Shown: in pieces, positions 25,282 to 37,287 of the stretch
Position numbering within the stretch: position 1 is the first letter of the stretch
Layout: the number at the start of each line of letters is the position of its first letter
Source of the DNA: Diphasiastrum complanatum
Taxonomy: Eukaryota; Streptophyta; Lycopodiopsida; Lycopodiales; Lycopodiaceae
Length of the DNA: 64,000 nucleotides
NCBI GenBank assembly: GCA_029204225.1
Contig: CM055092.1
Coordinates: 19,089,222 to 19,153,221 of the forward strand
Direction: 5' to 3'
Notes under the pieces: model-generated
Databases searched by the model: none
Told to the model about the DNA's origin: nothing
The model's input: only the letters and a program-made list of their open reading frames with translations
Translations under genes and position numbers: made by a program

Positions 25282-26905
25282 CTAGGCTTTTGACAGATTT
25301 CAAAAGCATAATGAACTTTGAGGTTGTTGGTCCTAATGCGTAGTGTTCATGACATCAATCTGGTGTGTACTGTTTGCTGTTGACTTGAAACAATTTGAAA
25401 TTTTACATGTTTGTTTGTTTCTAATCAACTAGCTTAAATTTTAGGTTGTGAAAAATGTTTCAAATTTTTTAAAATGTGTCAATCGATGAGTTTTGCTTTA
25501 CTTTTAGTCCTGCAGTAGTTAATTTCAGCTGTAAACCGACAAAGATGTTTTTTCCTTTTTAATCAAATGGTTGGAGACTGAGTTTTTCCACAGTTAGTGC
25601 ACCCGCAGTAGACCATGAGCTGGGCAAATCTTAAGAGCTGGGTCCAATTTTTAATTTGGAAGAGATGGACTTTTATCCATGAAGAAGCTTGGGATCACCC
25701 TAGAAAAGTAATCATACAGTTTAGGTGTCCTATATTCTCATATGCTGGTTAGCTGTTCATTCATTGGTGTTTACAAATTGCTTTTGGAATGGTGACACCA
25801 CTGGTTGTAAGCATGCATATAGATCAAGGGCAGTGTAAAATTTTGCTTTTGGAATGGTGATACCACTGGTTGCAAGCATTCATATAGAGCAAGTGAAATG
25901 TAGAGATTAATGAGTTTGTTAACTGCCACTCTTGCTTAATGGCATCTTCTGGTTTTGGAGTGCTGAATTTCATGATTGGTAAACTCAAATTCAATATGCT
26001 ATTGAGTCTATGCATATTGTAGGAAGAGGTTTTTCATATTGCTTGTGAGTGTAGTTACAATTGCAATTCTTGAATGGTGATGATGTGGTTAAGTATGTTG
26101 ATGGTGTAATGTTTTGTGGTTCAACTCCATGAAGTTGGAGATGGCACATCTTGTTTGCTATGTCAAGCGTTATGCTAAACTTGGGCATGACGCTTTTGGT
26201 CTTGTAGATGCTTTCTTATATATAATGGGAAACTTTGTTAAGAATGGAGTTTGTTTTTCCATACAGGGCTATGTTAAGTTTGAGTGATTGCCAAAATGCA
26301 AGTGTTCAGAAAATGAATTAGCCACATGTATAACTGGTAGGGTTGTATTGCTTGTTCTTGTAGACTATCATCAAAGCACAACCAACTCTTCATAAACTTA
26401 ATGTCAATAATTGATTTTATGTTATTCATGTTGTGCACTATGGCAATCTCTTCCAATCAAGTTTATGAATGAGTAATTGTTTCTTTTAAATTTGTTTATT
26501 GAAGTTTGAATTATTGGTTCTCTCCCCTTTACACCATAAACAAAATATTGACATTTGGGTAGATGGAGTGACCTGATCAGGGGATGCTTAAAGCAAGATA
26601 AGGTTTGCAAATGACATGATATAAATTCTCCATTCCACTCTCAAACTACATCAAAATACATCAAAGGCAATTTTTGAAAACATTGCTTAAACATAGAGTT
26701 TTAAACTTCATCATTGATGTCACATTATTGCTAGTTGGTGATGATAAAATTTCTTGACTTTGTTATGTTGTTTCTGTCTATTATAAATGGCCATCCACTT
26801 TTTAGGATATGATGGATGGTTGCTTCACATTTTGACAGGTAAGTGCCTAGGTGCTTTCATCTATTTCTTAGACAAATCTTTGGTGTTTGCTTAGACATTA
26901 CCATC
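25282..26905. other. 3' flank of the UBA gene; one tandem duplication
   Basis: No gene recognised. The first few hundred bases are likely 3' UTR. At 25778-25892 a unit of about 60 bases with 'ttgcttttggaatggtga', 'accactggttg' and 'aagca' is duplicated in tandem with a few changes. Confidence 0.5.
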
Positions 26906-27740
26906 TCATTTGTATGCCAGTATTCGAAGGGAGATCCGTAGAGAACCAAATGACTCAAGGAGGAGATGGGAGGTCGGAGAGAACCATGATAATCGGTAAC
27001 CCTTATCATGATAATAATCGGAAGAAGCAAGTGCTATTTGTGTAAAACTCTGCTCTGTAATTGGAAGCGCTTGAACTCTATGAGTATATGTAATAAGCTG
27101 GAAAGCCATAACTAGTTGTATAGGTGGAGTAGCAAACTCGACAAGGATGATCTCATGAGGAATAGAGGGCTTTGCCCTGATCATGCAAGCTAACATGGTA
27201 GTCTGTAATTACGAGATACTAGCCTAGTGTGAGGAGGAAAGACTAGTGCACCATGTTTCTGGTGCATATAAAGCTATGGGGGTGACAATAGAATCGAAAA
27301 GTCTACACTTACCCGAAGCATCCTGCATGGACTTTTGGAAACAAAGCCTCTCCATTTGAACAAGGGAAGAAGGGCCCTTCCCAAGTCGAGTTGTGGCTGC
27401 CTGTCTCATATTGAATATAGGACGCTGTCCGTTGAAAATATGCTCCTGACGTTGCATGAAAGCCCTAGAAGTATTGAAGACCATGGCCTTGGTCTTTGCA
27501 ATGTTCACTGCCAATCCCCAGTGGGTACAAAAGGCCTGTACCTGTAAGACCTCTCTAGTCAGAGAGACTAGCACCACATCATCGGCGTAAAGGAGAAATT
27601 AGAATGGCAATTAGAATGTTGCCTAGTCTATAACCAGATCCACCACACTGTGAAATGACCCTCTCCAGCTCGTCAATATATAATCCAAAGAGAACTGGTG
27701 AAAGAGAGCAACCCTGCTTCACCCGAATGGTGCTCCAAGT
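26906..27740 (-). pseudogene. LINE reverse transcriptase relic (copy 1)
   Basis: On the minus strand the segment from 27740 reads 'VKQGCSLSPVLFGLYIDELE', the classic non-LTR RT block before the active site. Then comes 'LLYADDVVLVS' with the catalytic YADD (27573-27584 region), then 'FCTHWGLAVNIAKTKAMVFN', typical of LINE RT. The tail at 27196-26906 holds 'MIRAKPSIPHEIILVEF', shared with copy 2. Stops and frameshifts break it and the endonuclease domain is absent, as is usual for 5'-truncated LINEs. This enzyme copies LINE RNA into the genome by target-primed reverse transcription; the copy is inactive. Confidence 0.85.
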
Positions 27741-27889
27741 ATGCTAAAAAATACCATTGTTCATGCTGAAAACATGCTACAACTCTCTCATAAAGTGCCA
27801 TCACAGCCAAGATAATGTTCGTGGGGTGGAGGGAGGTGAGGGAGGGCATGGGGTGAGGAGAGGGGGAGCGAGGGCTCCCTCTCATTTTC

Positions 27890-27891
<2 letters not shown>

Positions 27892-27965
<74 letters not shown>
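27892..27965. repeat. (GA)n microsatellite in a dispersed repeat
   Basis: Pure GA tract. Its right flank, read on the minus strand, has 'cgtcttatatgcctttt' and 'aaagacatta', as do the left flanks of the CT tracts at 33862 and 35250. Confidence 0.95.
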
Positions 27966-27969
<4 letters not shown>

Positions 27970-28518
27970 AGCTTACTAATGTCTTTTGATGCAAAAAGGC
28001 ATATAAGACGAGGTAATACATGTCTAGCATGTATAACAACCAAGGGAGTGTATGCATAATAACAAAAGGGAGAAATACAAGAGTCTAGAGCTAATATGAA
28101 GAGAAAACAACTATGTGAAAATACAACATGTGCTCTTAGCTAAGGCGATGGAAAAAAACTGTGAGATGGGTATTCCAATGAATCATGGCAGGGGGAGCCA
28201 ATGTGATAGAAACGCATTGGTGACGATTTTGTTTCGGGCTATGGGATCTTCGAATATGGGCACTCATGGTATGCTTTTAGGCTTTAGTAATAGGGAGGTG
28301 ATGTGCTATATGTTGTCTTTGATTTCAATGATGATCTCTCATATAATGGGTATATCCTCCTCATTTGGCTCTCAGTCCATTTGAGCTCTTCTCTTGGAGA
28401 AGAAACCTATGATCTGAGGTTGTGAAACATGACGATCTAGCTTTTCTTGGCACAAATCTCTTTGCATCAAGGACATCTTCCTGTATCACAAGGGCAACAC
28501 ATCCAGGATCCTCATAAG
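27966..28518. other. No gene recognised
   Basis: About 50 bases belong to the dispersed repeat flanking the GA tract. A frame at 28115-28384 is 89 codons and Met-rich but matches nothing I recognise. Confidence 0.4.
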
Positions 28519-28748
28519 TGATGAGAGAATGTAAAGTATATTATCGCTACCTATTTTGGGTAAAGACCCATAATGATTTATTAAGCAATAAAACCAAGTT
28601 ATATCCTAGAACTAGTACGCCCACCTACATGCATGAACAACTAAATTGACTTTAGGAATCACTAAAAATAAAAAATGGCCCCTAAAATAGCTCGCGGGCA
28701 TGGCCAAACCTATATTAGGGGTGCAAATAAACATTAATTTGTAACACT
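28519..28748 (-). repeat. Copia-4 3' LTR, about 230 bp
   Basis: On the minus strand it starts 'tgttacaaattaatg' after a purine-rich 'acggaggag' and ends '...ctctcatca'. A second fragment of its start lies at 30046-30105 with the shared 'ggtttggccatgcc'. A short LTR with TG...CA ends. Confidence 0.78.
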
Positions 28749-28754
28749 CCTCCG

Positions 28755-29500
28755 TAATGTTTACTTTGTTATCTATTACTCGTAGAAGTTCTCTAAACTT
28801 TTGAAACTTTTCTTTGCCAAGTCCTTTGGTAAATATATCCGCAACTTGCTCTTCTATAGGGCAATAGATAAGCTCCACTTCACCACTTTGAATCTTCTCT
28901 TTGATGAAGTGTTGTTGTACTTGATGTGCTTTCTCTTGCTGTGAAAAACTGGATTCTTTGCCAATTCAATACAACTATGATTATCGCACTGAAGCAATGT
29001 AGGTGTATCTTGTACCATATGAAGATCATGTAGAATCCTTCGTAACCATATTGCTTCACTTGCCGCACTCATAGTAGCCCGATACTCTGCCTTTGTAGAT
29101 GACAATGCAATAATATGTTGCTTCTTTGAACTCCAAGATATAGCACTAGAACCAAGATTAAAAACATAACCTGTAGTAGATCTGCGATCTTCTGCATCTC
29201 CAGCCCAATCAGCATCCACATATCCTTGTAATTGCAAAACATCTTGTCACCCATAGAGAATACCAAACCTCAATGTACGGGATATATCTGAGTACTTGCT
29301 TAGCAACTCTCCGGTGAACCTGCTTAGGCTTAGCCGTAAACTAACTAACCATACTAACAACAAAAGCAATATCTGGTCTCGTAGTCGTAAGATAGATTAA
29401 GCTTCCAACAAGCTGTCTATATTACGTCTCATCTACATCTTGATCATTCTCAGCTTTAGTAAGTTTACATCCACCATATGTTGCTTTGCAGTAGCTGAAA
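28755..29500 (-). pseudogene. Copia-4 RT end and RNase H pseudogene
   Basis: On the minus strand, from 29500, comes the end of RT ('RQLVGSLIYLTTTRPDI'-like), then RNase H with '[20 protein letters not shown]', '[19 protein letters not shown]', '[18 protein letters not shown]' and finally '[20 protein letters not shown]', followed by a polypurine tract and the LTR. RNase H removes the RNA template during reverse transcription. Frame breaks occur near 29240 and 28870. Most of RT and all integrase are missing. Confidence 0.88.
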
Positions 29501-29589
29501 CAAAGAGTAAGTTCTTCTTGATTCTTGGTACACAAAGCACGTCCTTTATGTTTGATCCACCATCTAGTTTTTGAAAATTAGACGGCTAG

Positions 29590-30045
29590 TCACGCCTACG
29601 TGTCATATGCTTTGAAGTTTTTCAGCAAAATTTCCATCTTGCTTCTTCTTGAACTTGTTGTGCCAACACTCCTTTGCATAATGCCCTGATCCTCCACAAA
29701 TAAAGCAATTTCCCTTTCAAATTGCTTTCTTTCCATCTTCTAATTGATTTGACTAATTCTCTGCCAGATTATGCTGCTTCTTCTTTCTTCTTCTTTTTCC
29801 CTTTGCCACCCTTCTTGAAACTTTGCTCTTGGTTCTTTACTAAGAATGCCAGCTCCTTGAAATCATCCTTGTTGACGATATTTTGACGCCTCATTTCCTC
29901 TCATAGTAGTATAGCATTCAACTTATCGAAAGAAGGCCTTGTCTCTCGTAAAAACAACAATATCACAAGGTTCTGATAGGCCGAAGGTAGACTATTAAGC
30001 TTGATAGATACCAACACTGAATCTGAAACACTTTCTCCAACCGCA
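29590..30045 (-). pseudogene. Copia-4 gag C-terminal pseudogene
   Basis: On the minus strand 'LPSAYQNLVILLFLRETRPS' resembles the end of copia gag, followed by a Lys-rich linker and a CCHC zinc knuckle ('CFICGGSGHYAKEC') near 29700. It joins directly to an LTR-start fragment at 30046, so the 5' LTR body and N-terminal gag are deleted. Confidence 0.75.
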
Positions 30046-30105
30046 ATAGCTCGCAGGCATGGCCAAACCTACATTAGGGTTGCAAATAAACTTTAATTTC
30101 TAATG
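30046..30105 (-). repeat. Copia-4 5' LTR scrap
   Basis: Sixty bases match the start of the LTR at 28670-28748 ('agctcgc', 'ggcatggccaaacct', 'attaggg', 'gcaaataaac'). It is joined straight to gag coding sequence, marking an internal deletion. Confidence 0.75.
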
Positions 30106-30129
30106 GTTTGAACCGCAAGCTGATGTGAA

Positions 30130-30450
30130 GATATCTTGATCTATCCCAAGGTGAATCTTAGATAGTGTGATAAACAATAATCTAGGTACTGTGGCTGGAT
30201 TGGGAAACCCGATTGATCTAGCTCTAAGAAGTGAGTCCGATAAAAATCAGGTTTGACACCCAATTGTCCTTGTTGGGTATGATGAAGATAAGCTTGACAG
30301 TTAGAGCGTCTGATATCTTTATGGGTGCTTGTTGGTAGTATAGGAACCACAAACTCGAAAATGATGATATGATGTGGAACTGAGGGCTTGGCCCGTATCA
30401 TTCTAGAAAGCATGGTGATTTGTAGTTGTGATATACTAGCCCTATTAGAT
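30130..30450 (-). pseudogene. LINE relic (copy 2, C-terminal part)
   Basis: Minus frame with 'MIRAKPSVPHHIIIFEF' (compare 'MIRAKPSIPHEIILVEF' in copy 1), then 'QQGQLGVKPDFYRTHFLELD' (compare 'WQGQLGVHHDFYWTCFLELD' in copy 3). Only the region after RT remains. Confidence 0.75.
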
Positions 30451-32679
30451 GATGGCAAGGCGTCGTGGTGGTGGCGAGATTTGACTGTGAAGGCCATGAC
30501 CTAGGAAGCTTTAAAAAGGTCTTCAAAAAAGATTTGGTGGTAGCTGATGATGTCAATTATTACCAAAAGTTCATGAATTACAAGATGGGTAGTAAGAGCT
30601 TGGACTCGAATATCCAAGAATTTATGGATCGAGTAGATTTGGGGAGGGTGAAGTTATGGACAATGTGGTCACGTATGTCTCAAGGTTCCACAACTCTATA
30701 TGTTCAAACTGTGATAAGTTAGCTACACGTGCCTTGTGTCAATCATGGATCATTTGAGATCCCAGAATTGCGAAAGTTAATTTAAAATAGTATCATGGCA
30801 CTACACCCACATTGTGGAGATTGAGTTATTTTAGAATCTGTTGTAAAGTGTCATACAAGATCAGGCTTATGTTTCTCTAGATTAAGTACTAGCTATGCTT
30901 TTATTAGAGATTCTGCTGAGTGTAGTTTGTTGTTCTCCTTCAAAAATTTGAGCCTGATTGAGAAAGCTGACTGCTGAATCAGTTTATAGGATCCCAATTG
31001 ATCATGTTATCTGAAATTTTGCAGGATACTTTTGTACATCATTCCTTGGGAGGCAAGTAGCTTCTGGTTTCTTATCACAAAAATTTGGTAGCTACCTAGG
31101 CTGTTATTCATGAAAATACATGTGTGCCCGACAGGTGGAGATCATGAGATTGTCTCAACCCTGGGAGCTTACAGAGCTAGGAGTTCAAGAATTACGGCAG
31201 GGACGATAATTGTGAAATGATGAACTACTATTTCAACTCCAAAGTTCAGAGAACTTCTGCTTTCATGCTCAGCAGTTTTCTGAAGCAGTTATCTCTTCTT
31301 ATTTCAGCCTCAGTACAGCACCATCTCCATCTTTATGCCCCAAAACCACAATTACTCTCATCTTTGTAGTATCTCTTCACACTTGTCTAGCAGTATGTGT
31401 TCCTCTACCACATCCACTCAACGTTTTTCTTGTGAAAGTTTGAAAATAGCTGACAATTTCAGAGCCAATCCTGATTTTGTATATCTACCCAGATTCACAT
31501 GATAAGCTGATTAGGAGACCGCAGCTTAAGCCACACCTCCAATGACATGCCCACATACAATCAATCTATGAAATTAACTTTCTCAGATGATCACTGTAAA
31601 ATCAAAATTTTGTTTTTCCACATCAGGCCAGATTCATCTATGACATACCTGCCTACAAACAGTTGACATGCATAGTTATGTCACAATGATCACTTACTTT
31701 TCATATCTCTTCGGTTGTCGATTCCTCAGAATTTTTGTCTTCTTGTTGATGCTATTTCTAGACCACGTGCCTCTAGGGACTATATACGGAGGTTACTTAT
31801 TTGGATCACACTATGTCTTTGGGTAAGTTTTCTCTCGAGGTGTTCAGCATACTTCATTTCTTAAAAAGTTACATCTTGGTATCACTAATGCTCGCTTTTA
31901 TTTACTCAAAGTTCTCTTAGGTCACATTTTATTACAAACTCTTGAACCTGTAGGGAGGATCTTCTCACTAACTAAAATTTCAGTTTGAGTTTTGATCTTG
32001 GAAAATCTGTAGTGAGAAGAGTTTGGAATCATCATGTGGTTGCTTGGAAATGCATTTAGTGCAAAAGCTTCTAACTATCTCAATAGATGTCAGGAAAGAA
32101 AAAGCTTGTCTTAATAGGTCTCTTCTTGTAGCTACTCTTTTTACTCTGGGTTTTTATTGTCCTTCTTTGAGACTCTTTGTTAATGCACATACGTCTCTTC
32201 TTTGCTTCGGTGGTGAAGGGTTGTGATCGATTCTGCTCTGCACCTTCGAAGACCTGATAGAAACTCGGCATATTGATCTTTGAATGTATGTGCAAAACCT
32301 GTTGTGGACGTATCTTTATGCATGTGACTTTCACTTGGTCTTGGCTGTTGATGACTTGAGCAGAGGGATGTTGTAGCATGTAGTCCTGCCTCTGGGCTTT
32401 TCATGATGGATTTGATTATCTAATACTTATTGGGTGGACTACATAAAGATGGCAGATATCTTTTTGGTATGTTCAAGAGCTAATTTAGACTTCAGCCTCA
32501 ATATTTTTCTGCTCTATTCATGTGTTATGAGCTCCTCGTGGCATCAAGCAAGTGGCCCATCATAAGGCCACCCAAGATCCAATGATTCTAGGGAGGGAAA
32601 GGGACACATGGTCACAACATGAATTGGCCTCTTTCTCTCCCTCTCCCCCCCCCTCCCCCCAAGTTGTCTAGGCAACGGA
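30451..32679. other. No gene recognised over 2.2 kb
   Basis: A plus frame of 85 codons at 30465-30722 contains 'SFKKVFKKDLVVADDVNYYQ' and may be an exon scrap of an unknown protein. The rest is A/T-rich with no frame I can assign. A pyrimidine run (C-rich) lies at 32635-32661. Confidence 0.4.
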
Positions 32680-33500
32680 TGGAGGTTTGGGTTGTAGTCT
32701 CGGAGATATTTTGATTGCCATCTTTACGCTAATGATGTGGCTCTAGTCTCACCGACTAGAGAGGGGCTTTAGCGACACTTGGGACGGTGTGCACACTTTT
32801 TGCACCAAATGGGGATTGAGGGTGAATATTTTGAAGATCAAAGTTATGGTCTTTGATAACTCCAGAGACTTTAAGCAAAGAAAAGAGCTTATTTTCAATG
32901 CCTAGCCTGTGGAGGTGGTTTCATCTTAAGTCTATATTGGTGTATTGTTCATTGGTCCTATCTTCAGTATGAGACATGCAACGTCGGCTTGAGCTCTTTA
33001 TATTGCCTATATTCAACATACTTGGCAGGGGCAGTTGGGGGTTCATCATGACTTTTACTGGACATGTTTCTTGGAATTGGATACATCATGTTTCCAGTCC
33101 TACTGTAGTACCTTGACTCAAGACTATCACATTGTTTGATGGTTTCTTTGGGGGAGATTCATGTTTCTTCGCACTAGCTTGTTATTGAGACGAGACATTT
33201 TCATGGTATCCCATTTGAGGATAAGATATGCCAGATGTGTTCTTTGGGGAAGGTCGAGCCCGAAGAGCAATTTTCTACGATGATCTCAGATGTGTGGCCC
33301 TTGTGTTACATGAGATGTCCTTACGTCAGAGAGTCTTGTGCCAGCACATTCACTCGGACCATTGGGACACACAACCTCAGATTATGGACTTCTTTTCTTG
33401 AAGAAGACCATGGGTAGGTCCAGAGTTCGATGATGAGGACTTAGTTACTCTTATGTATGACTGTCATAGAGATTAAAGACAATGTACAACATAGCATCTT
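32680..33500 (+). pseudogene. LINE relic (copy 3)
   Basis: Plus-strand relatives of copies 1 and 2. 'LYANDVALVSPTREGL' near 32720 is the RT active-site segment, with the first Asp of YADD changed to Asn (YAND). It is followed by the FCTKWGL-type and MVFDNSRDFKQRKELIF-type blocks in shifted frames and, at 33230-33290, 'QMCSLGKVEPEEQF', the Cys-containing end of plant LINE ORF2. Several frameshifts. Not functional. Confidence 0.8.
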
Positions 33501-33819
33501 CCTACAACTAGAGCATCTAGAAGTACTATGAGTGCACACAGTCGAAGATCACATGCTTGTCAAAGCTAAAAACAGAGACAGAGACATATGTCCCCAACGC
33601 TCTTCGACAACGTCAATATTGGTTCCTCCTACCATTAAATCATGAAGATCTCATATCATTGTCTCAGCTGAGGGCATATATGCATCATCTGTAACACATT
33701 CTATGCACCATTTGGTACTATTTAGAGATGTTATTTTCTTTCCAAATTAGATTTAGACCTATGTACCTCATTTTTATTTTCTTGTTATTTGGAGACGTTT
33801 CGTATGCTCCTTTATTACT
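33501..33819. other. No gene; probable LINE 3' tail
   Basis: A/T-rich sequence after the LINE relic with no clear frame. A poly-pyrimidine element follows. Confidence 0.35.
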
Positions 33820-33858
33820 ATACTCAAGTTACTTTGTCTTATATGCCCCATTGAAAGA

Positions 33859-33921
<63 letters not shown>

Positions 33922-33960
33922 AAGGGAGACAACATAAAGCACATTTCTTTTTCGCGATGA
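33820..33960. repeat. Dispersed repeat with central (CT)n tract (copy 1)
   Basis: The CT tract at 33862-33917 is flanked on the left by 'tgtcttatatgcccc' and 'gaaagac', on the right by 'catgaagggagaca' and 'cataaagcacatttctt'. The same flanks bracket the CT tract at 35250-35305, so the microsatellite is part of a larger repeat. Confidence 0.85.
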
Positions 33961-34259
33961 CGCCCTCCCTCTTGCCGTGGTTGCGATGACGCCCTCTCTT
34001 TGATGGAGCGATGGCGTGATGGAGCTCCTCTGACTACCCGCTGCCTTACCTGCGAGCTACCTGCTGTCCATCGCTGCATCTGTGGCCTTACCTGCAAGCT
34101 CCCTACTGTCCATCGCTGCATCTGTGGAGACCCAACTCTCCATCGATGCATTTGTGGCACCTGTAGCAGACAACGATCTGATCAGAGCAGCGAGGCGAGG
34201 CTGAGCAGCGTTGGTCAGCAGCGATCAGGAAGACAGAGATCTGATCAGAGTGGGCTGCC

Positions 34260-34689
34260 ATGGATTCCGAGTGGGTAACCACTCACTGGAAAGGCAAGAA
34301 AACTTCCAGTGAAGTTTCTATCTCGCCAACTCCCACCATTGCTCCAGCTCCTGCCGCACTAACCCCACCTACTGCCACGCCCATGGATTTTGATTTGTGG
34401 TCGATCATATGTAGAATGGAAATCCAACTTCAAAAGCACTCGTACAATATTATCGCTCTACAAGAAAAGGTGAAGATGCTTGAAGATGAAAATGCAAACC
34501 TCAAAGAATAGCAAGAACTCTCAAATCGACCCAAGTCATGTCAAAGCCCTGGAAGACAAAATCCAAACTTTGACCAAAACTTGGGAAGACTTGCTCAAGA
34601 ACTCGGAAGGAAAGAATACGATGGTGGTTTCACAGGCAATGTGGGAACAAAGCAAGAGGGAATATAAAACCCAAAAGGTTCGCGTCTGA
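34260..34689 (+). CDS. Unknown short ORF with coiled-coil region
   Basis: A frame of 83 codons starts 'MDSEWVTTHWKGKKTSSEV', has an Ala/Pro/Thr-rich spacer, then a heptad-like helix ('ALQEKVKMLEDENANLKE') and stops at 34511. An overlapping frame continues with 'VKALEDKIQTLTKTWEDLL', also helical, to 34689. One frameshift would join them. It lies between two copies of a CT-containing repeat and upstream sequence is low complexity. This could be the gag-like or coiled-coil ORF of a retroelement whose LTR contains the CT tract, but I recognise no family. Confidence 0.35.
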
Positions 34690-35194
34690 GGTTTTTCTCT
34701 TGAAACCGACCCCCTTCTTGCAGCCAAGGAACTGTTAGCTTCACTCTCTTACAAGGAATAGGAAGATGTTGACGAAGCAACATGGCGTCGTAAGTTTGAC
34801 ACTTCGTTAATTTTCATTTGTTTAAAATACACTGATTATCGAGACGAAGTTCTTAAGCGCCGTGACGTCTTAAAGGCAGTAACATTTTCGTCCATGAAGA
34901 CCTGACTGCCCTACAGTGGAAGGAACGTAAGCAACTCATCGTGGAAGCGAATTCAAAAGGGAAAAAGGTTATATTCCGTGATGGACGCATTTTTTTGTCA
35001 CTCCATCCAGAACTGATCACTTAGCGCCACCTCCTGCGTGAGAGCCTTTCATTGACGCTTGTTAGGATTGTTCAGAGTTAGGTTGAGGGTTAGAGCACTG
35101 AAGAGATATTTTTCTCTTCTTAGTTAGTTTGGTTTTAGTTATGTTGTTTTGACGACATTGCTTCGTCTTGGTGCCATTCATTTTGATGCACTTG

Positions 35195-35245
35195 TTCGTC
35201 TTATACGCCTTTTGGCATGGAAAAGACGTTAATAAAGCTTCTTCT

Positions 35246-35306
<61 letters not shown>

Positions 35307-35365
35307 CCCGTGAAGGGTCCATGAAGGGAGACAGCATAAAGCACATTTCTTGGCCAGATTATATG
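35195..35365. repeat. Dispersed repeat with central (CT)n tract (copy 2)
   Basis: CT tract at 35250-35305. Left flank 'cgtcttatacgccttttgg' and 'aaagacgttaataaagct' includes an AATAAA signal. The right flank shares 'catgaagggagaca' and 'cataaagcacatttctt' with the copy at 33820. The polyadenylation signal suggests an LTR or 3' end of an element. Confidence 0.85.
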
Positions 35366-37287
35366 AATTTCTTTTTTCTGTTTTTGTTGTGGAGATCTAT
35401 TACCCATTATTTAGTACATAATTGCAAGGAACAATTCCCTTGCCGAAGTAAGGGATTCCATTGGAGAAAGCGCTTTTTTCAGTGAGTTTACAAGGAATTT
35501 CATGATATAAAGGAACCATCCAAAGTAAACAATGACGCTTATTGGATAGATTGTCAGCTTTGAATATTTTCTCTAAACGTTGCCTAGGGATTTTTGAAGG
35601 TGAGGTTAAGTTCTACAAATTGAATAAGGCAGCTTTAAAGAATTTATTTGATTGATTTAACAATGGTAAAACTTCTATTAAGGGTGAGACCAAGAAGAGG
35701 ATTATTGCTGTTGACAATAATTTCACACAATCTGTTCACAAATTTGATGCAAAATTTACTTTCGTACACTGTTTGAGGTAATTTCGTATTTCCCTTGAGA
35801 TAAATCAACTATGTATGATATCTTGTTTAGTATTCTAGTCTGTAATGTGAATTCTTTGTTGGAGTTTGCTCTTGATTAGGATGTTATTTGTCAATTGTAA
35901 CTGTAAAAGTTCAAGTGTTATTTACATCCTGAACTCTCGACTCCAACAAGACCCTTTTTAAAGATGCATTTTTTGACTTTTCAACTATCCTATGTCCACA
36001 TGGCCCAATAGCGTGCCCATGTGTTGATATGTAATGTGGCACGAACTCCCATAATGTGAACCTAGATTCTAGTTGCCCGTTGGGTAGGTCTAGAACTACC
36101 CAAAACTAAGATAAATAAACTAATGTGCATAAATTCTCATAATGTGAACATAGATTATAGCTGCCCACAAGTAAATTCGGCAAGCCTTGCACTTTCTTTC
36201 CAAAAACTCTCTCCTAGTTGGCACTATAATGCATTGTGTCCTTATTTTATTCAAGGAGCCAAGATGACGCTTTCACTTAATATTCGATTGCCAATTCAAT
36301 GGACACAATATATTTGTTTTTTAAAATTGAAAAGTAGCGCCTTTAAAAACTAAAATACAATACATTTTGGAATACTATTCAAATATAATGTCCAATGGAG
36401 TTTGTTGCTGGTTGACTTATGTGCATCAAAAGGTCGAATGCCATGTACAAAAGTATTACTTTGTATTAAATATGAGTAAGTTTAGATTGTAACTACATTT
36501 CATCCTCTAGGATGTTCAATGTGATTAATGATATTATTTACAAATCTGAGAAGTGAAGGAGCTCACCTATTGATGGTTTTGCTTTTATGTCTTGTTCGCT
36601 CTTGTTTGCAATTTTAGGTCCATGGTGATAGTTTAAGTTTCTCATACTTTTATGTTTGTTTTTATCATGTACTTAATCCGTTTTTGTTGGTTGTCAATTG
36701 CTTCAGGTGTTTGCTCTACTTGAGAAGAATTGGTTTATCTTATGATCCAATATGAACTTGTGTTTGAATATGGATGCAACCTGAAATAGTGATTACTAGC
36801 TAATGTTGCCTTTTTAATGGTGGTGGGTTATTTGGCTATCCTTCAACATAATGGCAATGCTCCTCATATACGATAGGTACATGTAGGGGCAGCAACACTT
36901 CCACACTTGCTAGAAGCAACACTTCCACACTTGCTAGATCTCTAAGGAGTATGTAGGTTATTTTTGGGGATTCATAAGTTGAATTATGGAACATATATTT
37001 AGATGACCTCTTACATCCTACAATAGCTGAACACATTCCTACCTCTCAAATTTTTGTTGCATACACATGGCAATATTGCCACAAAAGGTCTAGTCACTTG
37101 TGTGAACTACTAGCTTGATTCTTTCTAAGGGTTCTAGAATGGTTCCTTACAAGGGTTTCATACTTTCCACAAGCATCAAGGACTCAAAATTAAATTTTTG
37201 AATATGGATATATTACAATTTCATAGATAGAGTTCTTAAACTTTTTGAGGATTTGCATAGAATCACTCATATACTAGACAACCTTGA
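35366..37287. other. No gene recognised
   Basis: Near 35560-35780 a plus frame gives 'FEGEVKFYKLNKAALKNLFD' and about 40 further residues, perhaps an exon scrap of unknown type. The rest is A/T-rich. A 20-base unit 'aagcaacacttccacacttg' occurs twice in tandem at about 36891-36935. Confidence 0.4.
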
